From Burkholderiales bacterium (lineage in GTDB: Bacteria > Pseudomonadota > Gammaproteobacteria > Burkholderiales > SG8-41), in NCBI GenBank assembly GCA_019746155.1, contig JAIESJ010000062.1, forward strand, positions 1 through 15,007: a stretch of DNA of 15,007 nt, given 5' to 3'. Position numbers and translations under genes: made by a program. The number at the start of each line of letters is the position of its first letter. The stretch's first letter is position 1. Under the pieces are notes generated by a model. The model did no database searches and was not told the DNA's origin. It saw only the letters and a list, made by a program, of their open reading frames with translations. Positions 1 through 6,456 of this stretch are shown in pieces.

Positions 1-1136
1 CGGTTGCGCGCGGACAGCACGATTTCGGTGGCGTTGGCGAGGTCCTCCTCATACATGTTCTGCATCGCCTCGGCGAATCCCGGATCCTCTACCGCCACGT
101 CAAGCTCATAGTTGCTCATCCAGCTCGCGATGTTGAGATTGCTCGATCCCACTCTCGCCCAGCGGCAGTCGGCCACCGCGGTCTTCGAGTGCAGCATGGG
201 GCCGTTCCATTCGAACACGCGGATGCCGGCTTCGAGCAGCGGCCGGTAGCCGGAACGCGACAATGGGGAAATCACCGGAAGGTCGCTTGCGCCCGGCACC
301 AGCAGCCTCACGTCCACGCCATCGAGGGCCGCGGCGCGCAGCGCCTGCACATACGGCGCGACACCCACGAAGTAGGCATCGGTCAGCCACAGTGTCTTTC
401 GCGCCATCGCGGCAATGAGTTGATCGAGCCGGTACAGCGCCGCAATATTGGGCATGGTCGCCAGCACCCGCAGCAGCACCTCACCCGCGGCGGGGATCGT
501 GGCGGCATCGGTCAGCTCTTCGCAGGGAATCGGCGTTCCTGTTGCCGCCCACACCTCGGCAAACGCGCGCTCGATGTCGGCGATCGCCGGCCCGCGCACT
601 TCGAGGCCCGTATCGCGCCACGGCTCCACGCCCCGTGCCGGGTCGCCGGCCCACTTGCGGCTGACACACAAACCGGTGACGAAGCCGACCCGCCCGTCCA
701 CCGCCACCATCTTGCGGTGGTCGCGCGACAACCAGCCGAAGGGACTGTCGAGGCGCAGCGGATTGAAACACCGGACTTCGCCGCCGGCATCGGCGACCGG
801 CTGCAGCACCCGCCGCGACGCGGCGCCCAACGCGCCCAGCCAGTCGTAGAGCACTCTCACGCGCACGCCGGCCCGCGCGCGCTCGGCCATCGCGGCGGCA
901 AATTCGCGCCCCACCGCGTCGTCGGCGATGATGTAATTCTCGAAATAAATCTTGTGTCGCGCCGCGCGGATGGCGGTCAGCCAGGCCGGATAATTCTCTG
1001 TGGCATTCCTGAGGATGCGCACACTGTTGCCGGCAACCAGCGGCGCCCCGGCGGCGCGCGCGAACGCCTGCTCGGCGAACTGGCGCAGCAGCAGCGTTGT
1101 TTCGCGTTCCGGCGCCGCCGCCCTGGATCGGCTCAT
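1..1136 (-). CDS. Cardiolipin synthase-like phospholipase D protein (ClsB type), C-terminus cut by window edge
   Basis: A phospholipase D superfamily transferase that would join phosphatidylglycerol with another phospholipid to make cardiolipin at the inner membrane. Reading leftward from ATG at 1136, 378 codons are open to the window edge. Two HKD motifs are complete: H140-K142-D147, followed by GFVTG, and H316-K318-D323, followed by GSSN at 330-333. There are no N-terminal membrane helices; the protein starts directly with a soluble PLD half. That matches the roughly 400-residue ClsB/YbhO type rather than ClsA. An in-frame TAG lies directly before the ATG, so no longer start is possible, and no Shine-Dalgarno is evident. 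It follows rng after 76 bases whose last 30 are very A+T-rich, possibly carrying its own weak promoter. The PLD family is certain; the substrate could be another phospholipid. Confidence 0.88.
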   Translation of the reverse strand, partial: MSRSRAAAPERETTLLLRQFAEQAFARAAGAPLVAGNSVRILRNATENYPAWLTAIRAARHKIYFENYIIADDAVGREFAAAMAERARAGVRVRVLYDWLGALGAASRRVLQPVADAGGEVRCFNPLRLDSPFGWLSRDHRKMVAVDGRVGFVTGLCVSRKWAGDPARGVEPWRDTGLEVRGPAIADIERAFAEVWAATGTPIPCEELTDAATIPAAGEVLLRVLATMPNIAALYRLDQLIAAMARKTLWLTDAYFVGVAPYVQALRAAALDGVDVRLLVPGASDLPVISPLSRSGYRPLLEAGIRVFEWNGPMLHSKTAVADCRWARVGSSNLNIASWMSNYELDVAVEDPGFAEAMQNMYEEDLANATEIVLSARN

Positions 1137-1212
1137 CTAAAAATTATTTAAAAACAATGAGTTAATTGTGACCAACCGAGCGCATGCCGCACCACCAGCC
1201 CGCGTCGCGTTA

Positions 1213-2667
1213 TTACATTAACACGATGTCGAACTGCTCCTGGTTGTAGACGCTTTCGACCTGCAGCGACACCGGCTTGCCGATGAAGTCGGAGAGCAGC
1301 GCCAGGCTCTGCGATTCCTCATCGAGAAACACGTCGATCACCTGCTGCGAGGCGAGGATGCGGAACTCGCGCGCATTGAACTGGCGCGCCTCGCGCAAGA
1401 GTTCCCGCAGGATCTGATAGCAGACGGTCTGTGCCGTCTTGAGCTCGCCGCGGCCCTGACACACCGGGCATGGTTCGCACAGCACATGGGCAAGCGACTC
1501 GCGCGTGCGCTTGCGTGTCATCTCGACCAACCCGAGCTGCGTGAAACCGTTGATCGTCATGCGGGTGCGGTCGCGCGCCAGCGCCTTTCTGAACTCGTTC
1601 AACACGGCGTTCTTGTGCTCCTCGGTGTCCATGTCGATGAAGTCGATGATGATGATGCCGCCGAGGTTCCTCAACCGCAGCTGGCGCGCGATCACCTGCG
1701 CCGCTTCCAGGTTGGTCTTGAAGATGGTCTCGTCGAAGCTGCGGCCGCCGACAAAGCCGCCGGTGTTGACATCGATGGTGGTCAGCGCTTCGGTCTGGTC
1801 GATGATGAGATAGCCGCCGGACTTGAGATCGACGCGGCGCGCCAGCGCTTTCTCGATTTCGTCCTCGACGCCGTAAAGGTCGAACAACGGACGCTCGCCC
1901 TGGTAATGCTCGATGCGCTCCGCCCCGGCCAGCGTGAACTCCCGTGCGAAATGCTGCATGCTCTGAAAAGTCTCGCGCGAATCGACCAGGATGCGCATCG
2001 TTTCGTCGTGCACGAAATCGCGCAATACCCGCAGGCTCAGGTTGAGATCCTGATAAAGCAGCGTCAGCGGCGCGGCGGCCTGCGCCTTCTCCAGGATGCC
2101 GTGCCACAGCTTTCTCAGATATTCGATGTCGAGGGCAAGCTCGCGGTCGGACGCGGTCTCCGCCATGGTGCGGATGATGAAGCCGCCCTTCTCCTCGGGC
2201 GGCAGCAACTGCCGCAGCTTCTCGCGCAGGTGCTGCCGCTCCTCTTCGTCCTCGATACGCTGCGAGATACCGATGTGTGACTCCTGCGGCAGATAGACCA
2301 GGAAGCGGCCGGCGATGCTGATCTGGGTGGAAAGCCGCGCCCCCTTGGTGCCGATCGGGTCTTTTATCACCTGCACCATCAGGTTCTGACCCTCGGCGAG
2401 CAGCCTTTCGATCGGCACGCCGGACTCGCCGTTGTTGCGGTCGCTCCAGATGTCGGCGACGTGCAGGAACGCCGCACGCTCGCCGCCGACATCGACAAAG
2501 GCGGACTGCATGCCCGGCAGCACGCGGATCACCCGTCCCATGTAGACGTTGCCGACCAGCCCGCGCGCCGAAATGCGCTCGATGTGCAGTTCCTGCGCGA
2601 CGCCGTGCTCGATTACGGCGACGCGCATCTCCTGCGGTGTGACGTTGATGAGGATTTCTTCGGCCAT
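1213..2667 (-). CDS. rng: Ribonuclease G
   Basis: An RNase E/G family endoribonuclease that matures the 5' end of 16S rRNA and takes part in mRNA decay in the cytoplasm. It has 484 residues, the usual RNase G length (about 489), and lacks the long C-terminal scaffold of RNase E. An S1 RNA-binding domain covers roughly residues 38-125. Catalytic, metal-binding aspartates are D299 in TTIDVNTGG and D342 in IIDFIDMD, 43 apart as in E. coli RNase E (D303/D346). A zinc-link CPVC motif is at C400-C403, followed by QGRG. I chose ATG 2667 because MAEEILINVT is the family N-terminus; the frame is open further upstream, but that stretch overlaps maf. It starts 19 bases after the maf stop, so the two are probably cotranscribed. 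Confidence 0.96.
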   Translation of the reverse strand: MAEEILINVTPQEMRVAVIEHGVAQELHIERISARGLVGNVYMGRVIRVLPGMQSAFVDVGGERAAFLHVADIWSDRNNGESGVPIERLLAEGQNLMVQVIKDPIGTKGARLSTQISIAGRFLVYLPQESHIGISQRIEDEEERQHLREKLRQLLPPEEKGGFIIRTMAETASDRELALDIEYLRKLWHGILEKAQAAAPLTLLYQDLNLSLRVLRDFVHDETMRILVDSRETFQSMQHFAREFTLAGAERIEHYQGERPLFDLYGVEDEIEKALARRVDLKSGGYLIIDQTEALTTIDVNTGGFVGGRSFDETIFKTNLEAAQVIARQLRLRNLGGIIIIDFIDMDTEEHKNAVLNEFRKALARDRTRMTINGFTQLGLVEMTRKRTRESLAHVLCEPCPVCQGRGELKTAQTVCYQILRELLREARQFNAREFRILASQQVIDVFLDEESQSLALLSDFIGKPVSLQVESVYNQEQFDIVLM

Positions 2668-2686
2668 CTGACGCGCATTGCGCCCG

Positions 2687-3301
2687 TTACAGCACTTCGA
2701 TGTCGAACTTGTGCAGCAGCTCCGCCGTTTCGGCCAGCGGCAAACCCATGATACCCGAATAGCTGCCTTCGATGCGGGTGATGAATGCGGCCGCGCGTCC
2801 CTGGATGGCATAGGCGCCGGCCTTGTCGAGCGGCTCGCCGCCTGCGACATAGTGGCGGATTTCAATCTCGGAGAGCTTACGGAATTGCACGGTGGAGACC
2901 GAGATCCGCGTTTCGATCCGCTCTTTTCTCGCCATCGCGACAGCGGTGATCACCCTGTGCTCGCGCCCCGACAGCGCCTGCAGCATCTGTATCGCAGATC
3001 CCGCGTTTGCGGGCTTGCCGAGAATCCGGCCGTCGAGCACCACCGTGGTGTCCGCGGCCAGCACCGGATTCTGCGGCAGGCCGCGCTGCGTGACGTAGCG
3101 CGCGGCGACGGTCGCCTTGGTGCTGGCGATGCGCAACGCATAAGCATCCGGCAGCTCGTCCGGCAATGGCGTTTCATCGACGTCGCCGCCGTGCCTTGGA
3201 TCCTCGCGCAGCAGCAGCAGCTCGAAATTCACCCCGATCTGCTTCAGAAGCTCGCGGCGGCGCGGGCTGCGCGAAGCCAGGTAGATGCGTTTTTCGGCCA
3301 T
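2687..3301 (-). CDS. maf: Maf-family nucleoside triphosphate pyrophosphatase (YhdE type, dTTP/UTP)
   Basis: A cytoplasmic house-cleaning pyrophosphatase that cuts dTTP/UTP and modified pyrimidine nucleotides to the monophosphate. It has 204 residues. The N-terminal signature SRSPRR is at residues 10-15, followed by the conserved AADTTV (D84), GKP (94-96) and GEPLDKAGAYAIQG at 155-168. The GAYxIQG form, with Gln, is that of E. coli YhdE rather than the YceF (m7GTP) type, so a pyrimidine specificity is inferred. The gene lies between rlmH (87-base spacer) and rng (19 bases), and the maf-rng pair is also adjacent in E. coli. No clear Shine-Dalgarno precedes the ATG at 3301. Confidence 0.95.
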   Translation of the reverse strand: MAEKRIYLASRSPRRRELLKQIGVNFELLLLREDPRHGGDVDETPLPDELPDAYALRIASTKATVAARYVTQRGLPQNPVLAADTTVVLDGRILGKPANAGSAIQMLQALSGREHRVITAVAMARKERIETRISVSTVQFRKLSEIEIRHYVAGGEPLDKAGAYAIQGRAAAFITRIEGSYSGIMGLPLAETAELLHKFDIEVL

Positions 3302-3388
3302 CGTTATGTTCAGGGCATGAGGTCCAGGGGATGAGGATAAGCGCCGGAGCGGGTGTGTATTTGTCAGACCCCGGGTTTGTCCTGTTCC

Positions 3389-3871
3389 CTACTCCCTGTG
3401 GTACGGATGATTATTCATAATCGATATTGCCCTGTAAAGCTGCTCGGCAAGCACCACGCGAACCAGGGCGTGCGGCAGCGTCAACGACGATAATGACCAC
3501 AGCATGTCCGCTTCCCGCTTGAGCGCTTCCGAGGTTCCGTCGGCGCCGCCGATGATGAAGGCGATATCGCGCCCGGCCTCGCGCCAGCGCGCGATGTGCT
3601 CGGCCAGCCGGCGGGTGGAAAAGCTTTTGCCGCGCTCGTCGAGCACCACCTTGTAACAGCCCGCGGGAAGCGCGGCAAGTATGCGTTTGTGCTCGGCCCG
3701 TAACATGCGCTCGACGGCGTGCGCACTCATGGTGCCGCCGCTCCGGCCTTCGGGTTTTATCTCTGTCAGTACAAGCCTTGCATCGCGCGGCATGCGCCGT
3801 GCATATTCCTCGAATCCGGCGCTGATCCACGTCGGCATGCGATGGCCAACCGCGACGACATGGAATTTCAT
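3389..3871 (-). CDS. rlmH: 23S rRNA (pseudouridine-1915 N3)-methyltransferase RlmH
   Basis: A small SPOUT-class methyltransferase that methylates pseudouridine 1915 in helix 69 of 23S rRNA, using S-adenosylmethionine, on assembled ribosomes. It has 160 residues against about 155 in E. coli. The sequence shows LDERGKSFSTRRLAE at 78-92, the AdoMet-site IIGGADG at 106-112, SLSSLTLPHALVR at 126-138, and the nearly invariant end NHPYHRE. ATG 3871 gives the family start MKFHVVAVGH; the frame is open upstream but that part overlaps rsfS. It follows rsfS by 13 bases, so the two ribosome-related genes are probably translated from one message. The stop codon is embedded in a GGGAG-TAG-GGAAC word that continues into the spacer. 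Confidence 0.96.
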   Translation of the reverse strand: MKFHVVAVGHRMPTWISAGFEEYARRMPRDARLVLTEIKPEGRSGGTMSAHAVERMLRAEHKRILAALPAGCYKVVLDERGKSFSTRRLAEHIARWREAGRDIAFIIGGADGTSEALKREADMLWSLSSLTLPHALVRVVLAEQLYRAISIMNNHPYHRE

Positions 3872-3884
3872 CGGGAAGGGGCGT

Positions 3885-4250
3885 TCAGGGAGCGGTCGCG
3901 CGGGCGGCGCGGCGCCGCGTCGAGCGCGCGGGCGGCGCCCAAAGCTCCTCGAGGTTGTAATACTGGCGGATTGTGGGCTGCATGATATGCACGACCACCG
4001 AGCCCAGATCGACCAATACCCATTCACCGACCTGTTCGCCTTCGACACCGTAGACTTTTGCGCCGAGCGCCTTAAGCTTTTCCTGAACATTATTGGAAAG
4101 CGCCTTGGTCTGGCGGGAGGAGTCGCCGCTCGCGATAATGATGTGGTCAAACAACGAAGTCATTTTCCTGACATCAAGCACCACGATGTCGTGCGCCTTG
4201 ATGTCTTCGAGCGCGGCCACCGCGGCTTTCACCAGTTTATCGACTCTCAT
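3885..4250 (-). CDS. rsfS: Ribosomal silencing factor RsfS
   Basis: RsfS (formerly YbeB, Iojap family) binds ribosomal protein uL14 on the large subunit and blocks joining of the subunits in starvation. It has 121 residues. The core is recognisable: ALEDIKAHDIVVLDV at 13-27, the HIIIASGDSSRQTKAL stretch at 36-51, VYGVEGEQVGEWVLVDLG at 66-83, and VVHIMQPTIRQYYNLEELW at 86-104. The last 17 residues are an Ala/Arg/Pro-rich tail beyond the usual length of about 105, which may be lineage-specific. ATG 4250 overlaps the nadD stop by four bases (ATGA), which implies translational coupling with nadD. rlmH follows after 13 bases. Confidence 0.95.
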   Translation of the reverse strand: MRVDKLVKAAVAALEDIKAHDIVVLDVRKMTSLFDHIIIASGDSSRQTKALSNNVQEKLKALGAKVYGVEGEQVGEWVLVDLGSVVVHIMQPTIRQYYNLEELWAPPARSTRRRAARATAP

Positions 4251-4915
4251 TGAACTCCAGAATAAAGCTTATTTGATTGAATATAATCGAGAACGGAGTC
4301 CGGGAGCAAATAACGCGGGCTCTTGCCACCGTGAACTGCGTCACGAATCCTGGTGGCCGATATATCGAGCGCCGTGACCGGCGTCACGGCAACGCCGCCG
4401 CAGGGCGCAAGATGCACCGCGAGCGGCTGCTGCATGAGCCGCGCCGAGTACTCCTTTGCCAGCGGTTGCGGCATATGCGTATGCCAGGTATCGATCGGGA
4501 ACCCGGGGCGGTGTGCGACGACGATGTGCGCGAGGGTGAACAGCTCGTGCCACCGGCTCCACGTCGCCAGATCGAGGAAGGCGTCGGCGCCAAGCAAAAG
4601 GCACATCGGACGCGTAGCGCCGAATTCCCGGCGCAGTTCGGCAAGCGTATCCACCATATAACCCGGACCGGCGCGTCTGAGCTCGCGGTCATCCACGGTA
4701 AACAGTGGATTGCCCCCCGTAGCAATCCTCACCATGGCGAGACGGTCGGCTGCAGACCCCGCGGGCGAACCGCGGTGCGGCGGCGTGCCGCTCGGAATGA
4801 AGCGCACTTCCTCGAGCTTCAGCGCCTGCCCGATTTCCTGGGCAAGCCGCAGATGCCCGAAATGGATTGGATCGAAGGTGCCGCCGAGGATGCCGATGGG
4901 GGCGGAGCTATTCAC
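4247..4915 (-). CDS. nadD: Nicotinate-nucleotide adenylyltransferase NadD
   Basis: NadD transfers AMP from ATP to nicotinate mononucleotide, making deamido-NAD in the cytoplasmic NAD pathway. It has 222 residues, the normal family length. The nucleotidyltransferase signature GGTFDPIHFGH is at 11-21 (HxGH at 18-21). It is followed by PSGTPPHR (41-48), LLLGADAFLDLATW (106-119) and the C-terminal ISATRIR (185-191), the (S/T)xTxIR ATP-binding motif. The start is GTG at 4915, placed by family alignment; only a weak GGTGA lies upstream. The gene heads the nadD-rsfS-rlmH-maf-rng cluster and overlaps rsfS by four bases. It is separated from aceF by 179 bases, enough for its own promoter, although none is clear. 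Confidence 0.95.
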   Translation of the reverse strand: MNSSAPIGILGGTFDPIHFGHLRLAQEIGQALKLEEVRFIPSGTPPHRGSPAGSAADRLAMVRIATGGNPLFTVDDRELRRAGPGYMVDTLAELRREFGATRPMCLLLGADAFLDLATWSRWHELFTLAHIVVAHRPGFPIDTWHTHMPQPLAKEYSARLMQQPLAVHLAPCGGVAVTPVTALDISATRIRDAVHGGKSPRYLLPDSVLDYIQSNKLYSGVQ

Positions 4916-5053
4916 GCGCGTGGATCACCCGAAGGCAAAGAACCGGACCCGCCGGGGAGGCGGAGGAAAATCAGTAGGAGAGCCGATCATTGGCAAGCGC
5001 TGATGTCCGTCTGGAAGCTTAAGCCTGTTGCTTGTCGCTCCTCGAATAATATA

Positions 5054-5080
5054 CCTCTGCGTCTTCTGCGTCCCCTGCGG
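5054..5080. repeat. Three degenerate 9-bp tandem units in the aceF-nadD spacer
   Basis: On the plus strand the units read CCTCTGCGT, CTTCTGCGT, CCCCTGCGG, with no gap. On the transcribed minus strand this is a CGCAG-rich run starting 14 bases after the aceF stop codon. A very similar three-unit run occurs at 10197-10223, also just after a stop codon. The rest of the 179-base spacer holds nothing I can name. A TATATT/TATTAT-like string at 5045-5053 could be a -10 for nadD, but it lacks a matching -35. Confidence 0.6.
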
Positions 5081-5094
5081 TAAAGCTTCAGAAG

Positions 5095-6384
5095 TTACAG
5101 TACGAGACGGCGGATGTCGGACAGCACCGCACTCAGGAACGAGATGAAGCGCGCACCCTGAGCGCCGTCGATCACCCGGTGATCGTAGGACAGCGACAGC
5201 GGCAGCATCAGCCGCGGTGCGAATTCCTTGCCGTTCCACTTGGGCTTCATCGCCGCCTTGCCGATGCCAAGGATCGCCACCTCGGGCGCATTGATGATGG
5301 GCGTGAACAGGGTGCCGCCGAGGCCGCCCAGGCTGGAAATCGAAAAACACCCGCCCTGCAAGTCGGCCGGGGAAATCCTGCCGGCGCGCATGCGCGCGCT
5401 GGTCTCGCCCAGCTCCTTCGCCAGCTCCAGCAGGCCCTTCTTGTCCACGTCGCGGATCACCGGCACCACCAGCCCGCTGGGCGTGTCGACCGCGACGCCG
5501 ATGTGATAGTACCGCTTGACGACCAGACTCTCGCCGTCCGGAGACAGCGACGCGTTGAATTCGGGGTGCTGCTTGAGCGCCACCACCGCGGCCTTCATCA
5601 GAAAGCCCACCATGGTGATCTTCAGGCCGCTTTTCCTGGCTTCCTCGGCCTGCGACTTGCGGAACGCCTCGAGCTCGGTGATGTCGGCTTCATCGTGCTG
5701 CGTGACATGCGGGATGCTGACCCAGTTGCGGTGCAGATTGGCGCCGGAGAGTTTTTTGATGCGCGACAGCGGTTTGGTTTCAACCGGGCCGAACCTGGCG
5801 AAATCGACCTGCGGCAGCGGCGGCAGGTTAAAGCCGGGGCCGCCGCCTTCCGCGCCGCGCGGGCGTGCAAGCTCCGTCTTGACGTAAGCCTGCACGTCCT
5901 CCTTGAGGATGCGCTGCTTCGGCCCCGTGCCCCTGACGCGCGCGAGATCGACGCCGAATTGGCGCGCGATGCGCCGCACCGAGGGACTCGCGTGCGCTTT
6001 GCCGAATCCGGCTTCATTGACCGGCGCTGGCGCGGCTGCCGCAGCAGCGGGAGCAGGTTGCGCTGCGGCAGGCGCCGCGGGCGCGGAAGCGGCGGCAACG
6101 GATTGCCGCCCTACGGCTTGCGCCGCCGCCTTGTCGGCACCATCCGCCGCTTCGAGTATCAGCACCAGCGTGCCTTCGGATACCTTATCGCCGACCTTGA
6201 CCTTCAGCTCCTTCACCACGCCGGCCGCGGGAGACGGCACTTCCATCGTCGCCTTGTCGGACTCGAGCGTGAGCAGCGAGTCTTCGACATTGACCTTGTC
6301 GCCGGGATTGACCAGGACTTCGATGACCGGTATGTCCTTGAAATCGCCGATATCGGGGACTTTTACTTCGATCGTATTTGCCAT
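5095..6384 (-). CDS. aceF: Pyruvate dehydrogenase E2, dihydrolipoyllysine acetyltransferase
   Basis: AceF is the core of the pyruvate dehydrogenase complex: its lipoyl arm takes the acetyl group from E1 and passes it to CoA. It has 429 residues. A single lipoyl domain spans about 4-78, with the lipoylated lysine K44 in ESDKATMEVPSP. An Ala/Pro-rich flexible linker covers about 85-122. The peripheral subunit-binding domain at about 131-168 begins HASPSVRRIA. The catalytic domain, about 200-429, carries the active-site DHRVIDGA with H402 and D406. E. coli AceF has three lipoyl domains; one or two is common in other proteobacteria. It follows aceE by 72 bases and is presumably cotranscribed with it. 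No good Shine-Dalgarno precedes ATG 6384. No E3 (lpd) gene follows in this window. Confidence 0.97.
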   Translation of the reverse strand: MANTIEVKVPDIGDFKDIPVIEVLVNPGDKVNVEDSLLTLESDKATMEVPSPAAGVVKELKVKVGDKVSEGTLVLILEAADGADKAAAQAVGRQSVAAASAPAAPAAAQPAPAAAAAAPAPVNEAGFGKAHASPSVRRIARQFGVDLARVRGTGPKQRILKEDVQAYVKTELARPRGAEGGGPGFNLPPLPQVDFARFGPVETKPLSRIKKLSGANLHRNWVSIPHVTQHDEADITELEAFRKSQAEEARKSGLKITMVGFLMKAAVVALKQHPEFNASLSPDGESLVVKRYYHIGVAVDTPSGLVVPVIRDVDKKGLLELAKELGETSARMRAGRISPADLQGGCFSISSLGGLGGTLFTPIINAPEVAILGIGKAAMKPKWNGKEFAPRLMLPLSLSYDHRVIDGAQGARFISFLSAVLSDIRRLVL

Positions 6385-6401
6385 TTTGAATTTCGGTAAA
6401 T

Positions 6402-6453
6402 CGTGAATGGTTAGGGGCGGTTACGGTTTACGGTTCACCATTGGCCATTCACG
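6402..6453. repeat. Heptamer words and a 9-bp inverted repeat in the aceE-aceF spacer
   Basis: On the minus strand, 6451 down to 6417 reads as five consecutive 7-mers: TGAATGG, CCAATGG, TGAACCG, TAAACCG, TAACCGC. The ends CGTGAATGG (6402-6410) and CCATTCACG (6445-6453) form a perfect 9-bp inverted repeat around a 34-base loop. The run starts three bases after the aceE stop, inside the pyruvate dehydrogenase message. It could fold into an intercistronic hairpin that separates aceE and aceF expression, or it may simply be a degenerate intergenic repeat. There is no U-run, so it is unlikely to be a terminator. Confidence 0.6.
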
Positions 6454-6456
6454 CGG

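Noticed and set aside
189..1151. 320-codon open frame on the plus strand
   Set aside because: Antisense to the cardiolipin synthase-like gene, which carries both HKD motifs. The plus-strand product is low-complexity Arg/His-rich.
4949..4965. CCGCC/GGCGG inverted repeat near 4950 as the aceF terminator
   Set aside because: Only five base pairs and no U-run after it in the transcribed direction.
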